From NCBI RefSeq assembly GCF_025567315.1, contig NZ_JAOQJE010000012.1, positions 1 through 64,000 on the forward strand: a DNA stretch of 64,000 bases, read 5' to 3'. This stretch comes from Agathobaculum ammoniilyticum (GTDB lineage: Bacteria; Bacillota; Clostridia; Oscillospirales; Butyricicoccaceae). Of the stretch, positions 1 through 8,132 are shown piece after piece. Position 1 is the first letter of the stretch, and every line of letters starts with the position of its first letter. A program made the position numbers and the translations under genes. Below the pieces are notes generated by a model that did not search any database, was not told the DNA's origin, and saw only the letters and a list, made by a program, of their open reading frames with translations.

Positions 1-17
1 ATCCGGCCCAGGAGCCG

Positions 18-2225
18 TTGTCAGAGGGGGTGCTGGGGCTGGACCAGTTCGTGGCGCAGACGGCAGGGTACCACCTGTACGGCGCCCAGCTTGCCGCCGC
101 GGAAGCGCTTCGGCGCAGGCTGCAGACCGCCAGGTTCGGCCTGCTCATCGCAGAATGCGGGTCAGGAAAGTCTAAGGTCGGCAGCCTCGCCTTGCAGGCA
201 TACTTCCTGCAAAAGCACAGGAAGTGCCTGCATATCGTCCTCTGCCCCTCCCACATGACAGGCAAATGGGTGCGCGAGCTGGAGGAGGCCATCCCAAACG
301 CGCGTGCTGCCATCGTGCGGACGCCGGCGGACATGGACGCCCTCTACGCGGGGTATGCCCGCGGCGGCCGCACCGTGTTTGCAGTCCTGTCCAGGGAAAG
401 CGCGCGGGACGGCTATATGCGCCGCCCAGCGGCCAGATGGGACGCAAGGCGGCAGGGCTTTACCTGCCCGGACTGCGGCAGCGTGATCCAGATGGAATTC
501 ATGGACTGCGGTAAGCGGACATTGACAGACGCTACGCCGGAATACTTCCGGACAGAGACCCGCGCCAACCGCAAGTGCGAAGGCTGCGGCGCTGTCCTCT
601 GGACAGCCACAACCGCGGAGGAACAGAGCGAATGGGTGCGCATCAGCCATCTGGGCTATGTCCACCGCCGTTTTGCGTACCTTGCGCGGGACGCCTGCAA
701 AACAGCGGCGGCGAAAAAGCAGCTTGCCGCCCTGCTGCGCGAGCCGGACCGTTTCATGGCCGCCCGCGGCGCGTGCCGCCGCTTCCCGCTCAGCACCTAT
801 ATCAAAAACCGGTACAGAGGGAAGATAGACGGCCTGATAGCGGATGAACTGCACCAGTTTTCCGCGGACAGCGGCCAGGGGGACGCGATGGGCGAGCTGT
901 TCGCCGCCGCGAAAAAATGCATTGGCATGACGGCAACCCTCATCAACGGCTATGCCTCCGGTATCTTCTATCTGCTCTACCGCATGTGTGCATGCCGTAT
1001 GGAGCAGGATGGGCAAAGCTATGCCGCCCCCGCGCAGTTTGCGCGGGAATACGGCGTGACAGAGGACACTTACGAAGTAACGGAAGGCGGGTACAACAGC
1101 AACCGGCGCACCGCGAAGCGGAAAAAACGCTCCCGTCAGAAGCCGGGCGTTTCGCCGCTGGTGTACAGCCGCTTCCTGCTGGAGAACGGCGTGTTCCTCT
1201 CGCTCATGGATATGGGCAAGGACCTGCCGGAGTACGAGGAGATCCCTGTGCCGCTCAGGCTTCCGGAGAACCAGCAAAGAGCCTGTGACGACCTGGAGCA
1301 CGCTTTCCATGAGATCTTCAAGGACCGCAGCCGCGAAGGGCGTAAGCTCGCCCGGAAGCTGTTGTCCGTGTCCCTGAACCTCATGATGGCCTATCCGGAC
1401 CAGCCGTATGGGCATAAGCCGGTCGTACATCCGGTCACCGCAGACCCGATCCTGGTGCCGGAGGACAGCGGTGCGCCGGAGGAACAGACCGAAAAAGACC
1501 GGCGCACGCTGGAGATCATCCGCCGCAAGGTAAACGCCGGCGAACGGGTTCTGCTCTACGTGAACTGGGTGCGTCTGGACAGCCGGACACGCTTAAAACG
1601 CTTCCTCACGGACGCCGGCGTCCGCGCCGAGATCATGGAGGATACCGTCCCGCCTCGGGGACGCGAGGAATGGGTGGCAAACCACCTCCGGCAGGGCATG
1701 CAGGTGATGATCGTAAATCCAAATCTAGTTGAAACCGGCTTGGATTTGAATGACTTCACCACGCTCATCTTCTATGACATGGCGTTCAAGCTGTTCACGT
1801 TCCGTCAGGCGAGCCGCAGGTCGTGGCGCATCAACCAGACCGCGCCCCGTGTGGAGGTGTACATCCTGTACTACCGGCACACCATGCAGGAGCGCGCGGT
1901 CCGGCTGATGGCCTCTAAGCTGGCGGTGGCCGGCGTGATCGAGGGCGGCGTGCTCACGGACGAAGGGCTGGCCGCGATGAGCGAGAGCGAGGATATGACG
2001 TTCGCGCTCGCCCGTGAGCTGGCCGAAGGTATCCGGCATGAGGACGCAGTGGAGGATATCGCGGCGTCGTTCCGCAAGATGGCAGTGCTGCATCCGGCAC
2101 AGGAGCGGCAGGTACAGGAAGCGGAATGCGGACAGCAGAGCGTGCCGGTCAGCGTGAGAAAAGAAACAAAGATACGGCCAGTACCACCCGCAGAGCAGTT
2201 ATCGCTGTGGGAGCTGGCAGGATGA
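18..2225 (+). CDS. Superfamily 2 helicase with internal zinc ribbon, on mobile element
   Basis: Probable ATP-driven DNA or RNA translocase in the mobile element's DNA-processing operon. Seen: Walker A GSGKS at residues 48-52, DELH Walker B at 276-279, GMTATL motif III near 303-308, and a C-terminal helicase half with a QASRRSWRINQ motif VI-like segment. Two CxxC pairs (C150/C153 and C187/C190) lie between the ATPase motifs and look like an inserted zinc ribbon. The TTG at 18 is only 3 bases after AGGAG, and the frame is open to base 1, so the true start may lie left of the window. The stop is followed directly by the clamp gene. The family call is secure; the substrate is unknown. Confidence 0.8.
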   Translation: MSEGVLGLDQFVAQTAGYHLYGAQLAAAEALRRRLQTARFGLLIAECGSGKSKVGSLALQAYFLQKHRKCLHIVLCPSHMTGKWVRELEEAIPNARAAIVRTPADMDALYAGYARGGRTVFAVLSRESARDGYMRRPAARWDARRQGFTCPDCGSVIQMEFMDCGKRTLTDATPEYFRTETRANRKCEGCGAVLWTATTAEEQSEWVRISHLGYVHRRFAYLARDACKTAAAKKQLAALLREPDRFMAARGACRRFPLSTYIKNRYRGKIDGLIADELHQFSADSGQGDAMGELFAAAKKCIGMTATLINGYASGIFYLLYRMCACRMEQDGQSYAAPAQFAREYGVTEDTYEVTEGGYNSNRRTAKRKKRSRQKPGVSPLVYSRFLLENGVFLSLMDMGKDLPEYEEIPVPLRLPENQQRACDDLEHAFHEIFKDRSREGRKLARKLLSVSLNLMMAYPDQPYGHKPVVHPVTADPILVPEDSGAPEEQTEKDRRTLEIIRRKVNAGERVLLYVNWVRLDSRTRLKRFLTDAGVRAEIMEDTVPPRGREEWVANHLRQGMQVMIVNPNLVETGLDLNDFTTLIFYDMAFKLFTFRQASRRSWRINQTAPRVEVYILYYRHTMQERAVRLMASKLAVAGVIEGGVLTDEGLAAMSESEDMTFALARELAEGIRHEDAVEDIAASFRKMAVLHPAQERQVQEAECGQQSVPVSVRKETKIRPVPPAEQLSLWELAG

Positions 2226-2250
2226 AGAAAGAACAGGAGTTGATGGAACG

Positions 2251-3390
2251 ATGCGATTTCTGGCGAACCGGTCCGAGCTGTTGCCCATCGCCCGGCGCTG
2301 CAGCCAGACGATAGGGACGTATTTTGTATCCAAAGAGCATGCCTGCGTCCTGATGGAAGCGGACGCCGCTTCAAACACGGTGATGTTCACCGCGCGCAGC
2401 CGGACCTGCACCTTACAGGTGCGGCATGCGTGCCGCGTGGAGGAAAGCGGAAGGGCGCTGCTGTTCGCGCCGGTATTCCAGCGGATGCTGGACGCCTTTG
2501 CGGACGAAGCAACGTCTGTCGCCACAGACGGCAGGCAGATCGAGGTGCGCAACGCGAAGGCCGCCTTTGTCTTCCCTTTGATGGATGCGGACAAGTACCC
2601 CGCCGTGGGTACGCCCGCGCCCGCACAGCTGCTGGACTGCTCCGGCTTCGCGGAGGTCAGCGCAAGGGTGCTGTTCTCCGCCGCGCAGGGCAAGGCGGAG
2701 GGGAAAGAGCAGCTGAAGTGCGTGCATCTCACCGTCCATGACGGCAAGTTCAGCGCGGCCAGCTGCGACGGCTTCCGCATGACTGTGGCGAGAGAGGACG
2801 CGGCGCAGGATGAGCCGATAGACCTGCTGATACCGGCGGACGCGATGAAGGTGCTGCTCGCGGTGTTCCGCGGCGTGCCGCACTGCCGGATCGGCGTGGA
2901 CGGCGGTACCGCGCTGTTCCTCGGGCCGGGCATGGTCTTTTCCGTCCAGCGCAGCCCTTATCAGGCGGTGGACCTGAAGCCGGTATTGGAGCGCTTCCAG
3001 ACGGCATATGAGGCGTATGTGGACGGCGCGCTGTTCTGTGCGGAACTGCACCGCGCAGGTGTTGGCGGCACAGCCGGCGCGCGCGTGATCCTGCGCACGG
3101 GCAAAGGGATGCTGCAGATCGGCTATATCAGCGGGGACCGGCAGGCCGTACAGGGCGGGACGGAATTTCCCGCGGACGTCCGCACGCCGCTTCCCAGGGA
3201 AGGCTTCTGCTATACCTACAACTATCTGCTGCAGGCGGCGAAGCTGGTAAACGGGAAAGAGACGGCCCTGCTGTTAGACGGCAAAGGCACCCTGATGCTG
3301 CGCACGGGCAGCGAGCTGCATGTATTGATGCCAACGCGTATGCCGCAGGAAGAAGTGGAAAAGCCGAAACGGAAGAAGAAAGCTGCATGA
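2251..3390 (+). CDS. DnaN-like sliding clamp (DNA polymerase III beta family), element-encoded
   Basis: A 379-residue protein of normal beta-clamp length. Clamp landmarks are a DKYP motif at 114-117 (like the EYP/DKFP strand of clamps), CDGFRMTV at 172-179 (compare ATDGHRLA), and VLMPTRM at 358-364, matching the C-terminal VMPMRL that shapes the partner-binding pocket. Unlike chromosomal DnaN it continues into a Lys/Arg-rich tail (365-379). It presumably forms a ring on DNA and tethers polymerase or repair proteins during element replication. It follows the helicase gene after 25 bases, with AGGAG at 2235-2239, and its stop region is shared with the next gene's leader. Divergence from host DnaN suggests a dedicated function. 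Confidence 0.8.
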   Translation: MRFLANRSELLPIARRCSQTIGTYFVSKEHACVLMEADAASNTVMFTARSRTCTLQVRHACRVEESGRALLFAPVFQRMLDAFADEATSVATDGRQIEVRNAKAAFVFPLMDADKYPAVGTPAPAQLLDCSGFAEVSARVLFSAAQGKAEGKEQLKCVHLTVHDGKFSAASCDGFRMTVAREDAAQDEPIDLLIPADAMKVLLAVFRGVPHCRIGVDGGTALFLGPGMVFSVQRSPYQAVDLKPVLERFQTAYEAYVDGALFCAELHRAGVGGTAGARVILRTGKGMLQIGYISGDRQAVQGGTEFPADVRTPLPREGFCYTYNYLLQAAKLVNGKETALLLDGKGTLMLRTGSELHVLMPTRMPQEEVEKPKRKKKAA

Positions 3391-3407
3391 GAAAAAAGGA
3401 GTCGTAC

Positions 3408-3818
3408 ATGAAAAACAAAAAGCTGATCCTGATCCCAGCCACTGTTGCGGAAAGGATATGCCCGCTGCGGCCGGAAGACCGGCTGCTTTGTGCCGTAGGC
3501 CAGTTCGAGCCGCGGCGGATGAACATGTGGTATCCTGTGCGGAGCTGTTTCCTCACAGCCCAGAGCATAGACGAGGCCAACGCGGTGTTCAAACGGCTGC
3601 GGAAGACCGTGCTGCACAGCGCGCAGGCCATGCGGCGCTTCTGCGCCGCCAATCCGGAGGCGCAGCGGCATGACTTCTGGTGTCCCACATACGATTTCGC
3701 GTATGCGGGCGCGGTGAACGGCTACCGCCTGCGCTGTATGGTGAACCATGGGGATTTCAACTACTTTTTTGTGGTGTACCGAAACGGACGGACAATAAAT
3801 GAAAGTGAGGCTGCCTGA
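3408..3818 (+). CDS. Hypothetical protein of the mobile-element operon
   Basis: A 136-residue basic protein with no family I recognise. It is rich in aromatic residues and has a C-terminal segment of alternating hydrophobic residues (FAYAGAVNGYRLRCMV, then FNYFFVVYR) suggesting a small beta-rich fold. The ATG at 3408 is preferred over the ATG at 3387 because AAAAAAGGAG ends at 3401. The gene starts 17 bases after the clamp stop and is cotranscribed in the same direction. Confidence 0.6.
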   Translation: MKNKKLILIPATVAERICPLRPEDRLLCAVGQFEPRRMNMWYPVRSCFLTAQSIDEANAVFKRLRKTVLHSAQAMRRFCAANPEAQRHDFWCPTYDFAYAGAVNGYRLRCMVNHGDFNYFFVVYRNGRTINESEAA

Positions 3819-3819
3819 T

Positions 3820-4290
3820 ATGACAGGGAAAACCATGACAAGGCCATTGACCGACGCGGAACGCGCGCTCGCAGAGCGCTATCACAACCTGATCTACCGT
3901 GTGATGCATGACCTGCACCTCGGCACGGAAGCGGACACGGACCTGTACGGCGAAGCCGCGCTGGGGCTGATGCTCGCGGCGCAGCGGTACATGACGGACG
4001 AGAGCCTGCAGAGGTACCGCTTCACTACGATCGCGTACAGCCGCATCCGCAACGCGCTGCTGCGCCAGCGGCACAAAGAGCGCAAAGCGCCCGTGGCGCT
4101 CAGTCTGGATGCATGGAGGGAGGATGGCGGCACGCTGTATGACGTGCTGCCGGACAAGAGCTGTGCAGATCCGGCGGATATTGCCATCCGTCAGGAGCGG
4201 GCTGCCGCGCTGCAAAAGGCCCATGCTGTCCGCAGCTGCAGGGTGTACCGCTTCCCCGTCTGCGCCGCCCCCGGAAGGGAGGCGGCATGA
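3820..4290 (+). CDS. Sigma-70-like region 2 protein, apparently lacking region 4
   Basis: A 156-residue protein. Residues about 10-100 resemble sigma-70 region 2: a helical AERYHNLIYRVM segment, an acidic DLYGEAALGLMLAAQRY helix, and FTTIAYSRIRNALLRQRHKER, like the -10-recognition/DNA-melting helix followed by a basic linker. The usual region 4 helix-turn-helix is missing; the chain ends about 50 residues after the linker. It could be a regulator for the element, a clipped sigma factor, or a non-sigma protein using this fold. The ATG at 3820 is chosen because GTGAGG lies about 10 bases upstream; ATGs at 3799 and 3835 are alternatives. It overlaps the next gene by 4 bases. Confidence 0.55.
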   Translation: MTGKTMTRPLTDAERALAERYHNLIYRVMHDLHLGTEADTDLYGEAALGLMLAAQRYMTDESLQRYRFTTIAYSRIRNALLRQRHKERKAPVALSLDAWREDGGTLYDVLPDKSCADPADIAIRQERAAALQKAHAVRSCRVYRFPVCAAPGREAA

Positions 4291-4580
4291 TGGGCGTACA
4301 TACCGGCGTTTATGTGGTGTACTACCTGTACCGCTCACGGTACTCCTTTGTGGCGGACCACTTCCTGAACGATGGCCGGCACATGGTGGACCTGGGCAGC
4401 CTGGACAAGGCGCTCACCTTTCCCTCCGAACGACAGGCGCGCCGCTTTATCGCGGACGATCTGGAGCGGCCGGAAAGCGGGCCGTATTTCGTGTCCGAAC
4501 TCTCGCTTGGGGAGCTGCTGGAGTACCATCCGGAGCTGTATGAGGTGCGGCGTGCGGCTCTGAACGGGGGGGCGGCGTGA
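4287..4580 (+). CDS. Hypothetical protein of the mobile-element operon
   Basis: A 97-residue protein that I do not recognise. The start is ATGATG overlapping the previous stop, so translation is probably coupled. The sequence has an aromatic N-terminus (VYVVYYLYRSRYSF) and an acidic, helical C-terminus with a FPSERQARRFIADDLE helix. There is no signal peptide or membrane segment. The stop overlaps the next GTG. Confidence 0.55.
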   Translation: MMGVHTGVYVVYYLYRSRYSFVADHFLNDGRHMVDLGSLDKALTFPSERQARRFIADDLERPESGPYFVSELSLGELLEYHPELYEVRRAALNGGAA

Positions 4581-4801
4581 GTACAGTAAAGCAGCTGCAA
4601 TACCGTATTTCGCGGACAAAAGAAGCTTTGGAAAAAGAAAAACGCCGCAACAACGAAAAAATGGCGCGTGTCGGCTGGAGATCAGGGTTCAGGAAACAGT
4701 ATACCGGCCCGAGCTGTACACGGGAGGCCGCGCTTTCCGAACGTCTGAAACGATATGAAGCGGAACTGGAGATGCAGCAGAAAGGGGGACGCCGTGGATA
4801 A
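4577..4801 (+). CDS. Hypothetical short coiled-coil protein
   Basis: A 74-residue, strongly basic and helical protein. Charged heptad-like stretches at both ends (RISRTKEALEKEKRRNNEK and ALSERLKRYEAELEMQQK) predict two coiled-coil helices around a Gly/Tyr-rich middle. It starts at a GTG overlapping the upstream stop. No family recognised; a DNA-associated or structural accessory role is only a guess. Confidence 0.5.
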   Translation: MSTVKQLQYRISRTKEALEKEKRRNNEKMARVGWRSGFRKQYTGPSCTREAALSERLKRYEAELEMQQKGGRRG

Positions 4802-5426
4802 GCTGTTTACCCTCAACACCACTTATGATCTGGTGGATTGCTGTTTCCTCTTTATGAGCCGCCCGCTGACGACCGGGCATTGGTATATCGGCGTCGGGCA
4901 TATCGTGGACGGCGGGGCGTACCATCTTTACGACGTCCTGCTGACGGATAGGGACGTTACGGTGCTGCCCCATCCACACAGCGCGCCGGCATGGGAGATC
5001 CCGTATGAAAGGATCGCAGAACTGCCAAAGCCGTATCGTGGTTCAGAAGCGGAGCTTCCGCTCCCATCGTTCCTCCTGTCACAAATGGACAGGCGCCTGC
5101 TGCCGGTGCATGACGAAGCAGTACTGTATCCATACCGTGTGCTGTCCTGCCTGTCTGCAGACTCTGCTGTAGCGGAATATTTCCTGCAGAAAGAAGAACT
5201 GGCAGCTGAACGCGGGGACAGGCGGGATACCGTTTTGATGCGGCTGGACGAGCTGCAGGAGGACATGGAGGACGCATGCACGCGGCTGCGGCTCAGCCTG
5301 ACGCGGCTGAAGCTGTTGTACCGCGCGCTCTGCCGGTGGAGCCGCCGGCATGGCGGCGCACGCTTCCCGCTGGAAGCGCATAAGGATAAGATCTGTGACT
5401 ATTTGAGGGAGGAAAAGGATGTTTAA
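4794..5426 (+). CDS. Hypothetical protein of the mobile-element operon
   Basis: A 210-residue protein from the GTG at 4794, chosen because AAAGGGGG lies about 5 bases upstream; the longer open frame from 4755 has no such site. The N-terminal 75 residues look globular with many aromatic residues. Residues about 125-185 form a long charged helix (LQKEELAAERGDRRD, then LMRLDELQEDMEDA) suggesting oligomerisation. I do not recognise the family. Both ends overlap neighbouring genes by 8 bases, so it is part of a compact coupled operon. Confidence 0.55.
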   Translation: MDKLFTLNTTYDLVDCCFLFMSRPLTTGHWYIGVGHIVDGGAYHLYDVLLTDRDVTVLPHPHSAPAWEIPYERIAELPKPYRGSEAELPLPSFLLSQMDRRLLPVHDEAVLYPYRVLSCLSADSAVAEYFLQKEELAAERGDRRDTVLMRLDELQEDMEDACTRLRLSLTRLKLLYRALCRWSRRHGGARFPLEAHKDKICDYLREEKDV

Positions 5427-5946
5427 GCAGAAAAGTTTTGCAGAACCCGGCTGTATCGGCTGTGAAGCGCATCTGGACTACGGCTCCAGCCGCTATTGCA
5501 GCGGTTTCAAGAACAAAAAGCGCCGCAAGCCGTTCCGTAAGAAGGACCCGGCGTATAAGGCGCCGGAGTGGTGTCCCAAACGGAAAGCACCGCGCGAGTA
5601 CCGCATCTACAGTTATGCGGATGAGCGATCCGCCGTGATGGCACGGCTGCTGGAGGCGGACGAAGCGGGAGACAGGGAGCTTGTGTTCCCCCTCGCACAC
5701 CGGTACCGGCTGCGCGCGGAAGGGAAAACCGGCTTATCCCCGAAAGCTTTCTATGAGCAGGCGAATGCTGGGGACCTGTCCTCGCCGCTTCCGGATGAAA
5801 GCATCCATACCGGAGACGTGGTGGAGATCGACACAGGGCTGGGGCAGTTTTTCTTTTACTGCGCCGCCCCTCACGATTTCCGCACGGCGTTCTTTGATGT
5901 GAAGCGTATCCAGCCCGGCAAATCAGATGATACGGAGGTATCGTAA
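5419..5946 (+). CDS. Hypothetical cysteine-containing basic protein
   Basis: A 175-residue protein. The N-terminal 60 residues are very basic and hold CIGC near the start, then a Cys in SRYCSGF and another in EWCPKRK, a plausible zinc site on a nucleic-acid-binding module. The C-terminal half (HTGDVVEIDTG, then FFFYCAAPHDF) is beta-like. The ATG at 5419 follows GGAGGAAAAGG. No recognised family. It joins the neighbouring ATG with a 1-base overlap. Confidence 0.55.
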   Translation: MFKQKSFAEPGCIGCEAHLDYGSSRYCSGFKNKKRRKPFRKKDPAYKAPEWCPKRKAPREYRIYSYADERSAVMARLLEADEAGDRELVFPLAHRYRLRAEGKTGLSPKAFYEQANAGDLSSPLPDESIHTGDVVEIDTGLGQFFFYCAAPHDFRTAFFDVKRIQPGKSDDTEVS

Positions 5947-6185
5947 TGGCAAACCTCATGCTCTATGCAAAGGGAAAAGGCGATACGCGCTTCGGCGCGG
6001 TGGACATGGCAAACGGCGCGTTCCCCGTGCCGCTGATGTACGCGACGCTTGTCCCAGAGGTGAAGCTGGAGACCCTGAAGCAGCGGGCCGGCCTGCTGCA
6101 TCGGATGCATCCGGATACTGTTTTCCAGGTCCGCTATGCCGGCACTGCAAAGGTGCTGTTCCAGTCAGGAGGCGAAGCGGAATGA
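5946..6185 (+). CDS. Hypothetical small protein of the mobile-element operon
   Basis: A 79-residue soluble protein with no transmembrane or signal segment and no recognised domain. TACGGAGG lies just upstream of its ATG inside the preceding gene, and its stop overlaps the next ATG, so expression is translationally coupled in the small-gene cassette at 3.4-6.8 kb. Confidence 0.5.
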   Translation: MANLMLYAKGKGDTRFGAVDMANGAFPVPLMYATLVPEVKLETLKQRAGLLHRMHPDTVFQVRYAGTAKVLFQSGGEAE

Positions 6186-6475
6186 AAGCACTGAATACGG
6201 ATGCGGTTCGCAAGCTGTACCGCGGTAAGTATGTGCCGGCAAGCGAGCAACCGGAGATCAACGGCAGCCAGATCCGCGGGCTTTCTTTCCGTATCTCGCT
6301 GGCGTTTGCGGCGATGGCAGCGGTCTCGGATCGCGAGACCGTGAAGCTGCTGGAGGCGACCACGCACGATTTCGAGTTGCTGCGTGATCTGGAATGCGAG
6401 GATGCGTTTGTAAAGGGCTTCCGCTGCGCGATGGAGCTGAAGCTCCCCGCCGAACGGAAGGGGGAAGCAAAATGA
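6182..6475 (+). CDS. Hypothetical protein of the mobile-element operon
   Basis: A 97-residue, largely helical protein starting at an ATG that overlaps the previous stop (ATGA). The middle FRISLAFAAMAAVSDRETVKLL stretch is alanine-rich and could be a packed helix rather than a membrane span. No family recognised. It ends in a 4-base overlap with the next ATG. Confidence 0.5.
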   Translation: MKALNTDAVRKLYRGKYVPASEQPEINGSQIRGLSFRISLAFAAMAAVSDRETVKLLEATTHDFELLRDLECEDAFVKGFRCAMELKLPAERKGEAK

Positions 6476-6756
6476 CAGGGATGAAGCAAAATACTCTGGA
6501 ATTTATCCTTTCCCGCGATGACCGTTTCCGCTACCAGCTGCTGGATCGGATGCGGCAGGACTGCCTGTACTTTTTGAGCTATGGCAGACGAGACCCCAGG
6601 TATCTTTGGGCGAATGACGCTGTAGAGCAACTCGTGTACATGAAGGCGGTCTGGAACAGCTTTCCTTCGGATGGGAAGCCTGAATGGATGACGATGGACG
6701 AAATCCTGTCACTGGAAAAACGGATGCTGGAAGGAGATGCGCATGCTGAGAGATAA
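6472..6756 (+). CDS. Hypothetical protein upstream of the AAA+ ATPase
   Basis: A 94-residue protein from the ATG at 6472, preceded by GGAAGGGGGAA. It is aromatic-rich and acidic near the C-terminus (MDEILSLEKRMLEGDA), with a helical core. Its last 14 bases overlap the AAA+ gene, tying the two together in translation. Function unknown. Confidence 0.5.
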   Translation: MTGMKQNTLEFILSRDDRFRYQLLDRMRQDCLYFLSYGRRDPRYLWANDAVEQLVYMKAVWNSFPSDGKPEWMTMDEILSLEKRMLEGDAHAER

Positions 6757-8110
6757 GATGCTGGCCGTGATGGAGGAAGTAAACAGCGAGGCCGCGGAGC
6801 GGCACGAGCTGGTGCAGACGATCGCGCTGGCGCTGCTGAGCGGGAGCAACCTGTTCATTCTGGGCGCGCCCGGGCAGGCCAAGAGCTTCGTGGTGAACGA
6901 GTTCCGCAAACGCATCACGGGCGCAAAGCAGTTCGAACGCCTGCTGTCCAGGCAGACGGATGAGGAAGCCCTGTTCGGCCGTCTCGACCTGGCCAGTCTG
7001 ATACCGGGCGCGGTCCCTGCGCAGGTGCTGGAGCAGGACGGTACTTACCGGATGCTCCGGCAGGAGCTTGCGCAGGCGGCGGAGGATTTCCGCGCAGACC
7101 CGACGGATAACGCCGCGGCTACGCGGATGCAGGCTCTGATCGAAAAGCTGGAGCAGTACCGGAAAGGGCTGTCCCTGCTGCACGGCGGCACGCCTATGAC
7201 CATCACGGCCGGCAAGATACCGGACGCGCATATCTGCTTCCTCGATGAAATCTTTAAAGCGGCGGATGGTCTGCTCAACTCCCTGCTCACGGCGCTCAAC
7301 GAGCGCCGGTACACCAACGAGGGCGTGACGGTGGACATTCCTGTGATCTCGTTCTTTTCGGCCTCCAATGAGATGCCGAACTTCCGGAATAAAGAAGAGC
7401 AGATCCTCGCCCCGCTCTATGACCGCTTCCAGCTTCGCGTTGTGACAAAGGACGTGCAGGAACGCACATCCCGTCTCGCAGTCCTGCGGAACAAGCAGGG
7501 CGGGCATTTCGGCGAGGTGAAGGCGACCTTCTCGCTGGACGAGCTGTACGCCATGCAGGCGCAGGTGGCGCTGGTCTCCATTACGGAGGCGGTCAATGAG
7601 CTGATGGACGATGTGCTGTGCGAGCTGCGGCGGGAAGGTATCACGGTATCCGACCGCACGTTCTTCGGCTATGGGCCGGTGGCGCAGGCGGCGGCATGGC
7701 TCGCCGGCCATGCCGCGGTGCAGCCGGAGGATCTGCTGCAGCTGAAGAACTACCTCTGGAACGAACCGGCGGAGATAGAAAAGGTACAGGCCGTGCTCAC
7801 GCGCCTGTGCGACGACCCGCTCCGCACGCGGCTGGAGGAACTGCTGGCGAAAGCGAAGGACGCGTCCGGCGCATTCAACGACGCACCGGACGGCCAGAAG
7901 GCTAGGGCGCTCGTACAGCTCCGCGCCGGTTTTGCAGCGCTGTACCGTGAGTGGCAGGCGCTGGATGCCACAGCGCAGTCCGAAGAGCAGCGCCGGCAGG
8001 CGGGGGACGCGCTCGCCGCGCTTGAGGAGATGAACCGCAGGGCGCACGAGGCGTGCTCGTTCACCCCGTCCCCACTGGCGCAGCTGGCCGTATTACAATC
8101 CGCAGCATGA
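6743..8110 (+). CDS. MoxR/RavA-type AAA+ ATPase
   Basis: A 455-residue AAA+ ATPase. Walker A GAPGQAKS at 41-48, Walker B FLDE at 166-169 followed by IFKA as in RavA, sensor-1 SASNE at 206-210, and an arginine-finger region PLYDRFQLR near 224-232. The C-terminal half is a helical lid plus a coiled-coil-like domain. About 70 residues (around 90-158), including a charged helix rich in Glu and Arg, are inserted between the start of the core and Walker B. MoxR proteins usually act with a VWA partner to remodel complexes; such a partner lies one gene downstream. The ATG at 6743 is preferred to 6737 because AAGGAG ends at 6736. Confidence 0.85.
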   Translation: MLRDKMLAVMEEVNSEAAERHELVQTIALALLSGSNLFILGAPGQAKSFVVNEFRKRITGAKQFERLLSRQTDEEALFGRLDLASLIPGAVPAQVLEQDGTYRMLRQELAQAAEDFRADPTDNAAATRMQALIEKLEQYRKGLSLLHGGTPMTITAGKIPDAHICFLDEIFKAADGLLNSLLTALNERRYTNEGVTVDIPVISFFSASNEMPNFRNKEEQILAPLYDRFQLRVVTKDVQERTSRLAVLRNKQGGHFGEVKATFSLDELYAMQAQVALVSITEAVNELMDDVLCELRREGITVSDRTFFGYGPVAQAAAWLAGHAAVQPEDLLQLKNYLWNEPAEIEKVQAVLTRLCDDPLRTRLEELLAKAKDASGAFNDAPDGQKARALVQLRAGFAALYREWQALDATAQSEEQRRQAGDALAALEEMNRRAHEACSFTPSPLAQLAVLQSAA

Positions 8111-8132
8111 AGAGAAAAAGGAGGAAAACAGA

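Noticed and set aside
2222..2314. Short frame overlapping the helicase stop (ATGAAG...)
   Set aside because: Only 30 codons in the alternative frame and it overlaps the well-supported clamp gene.
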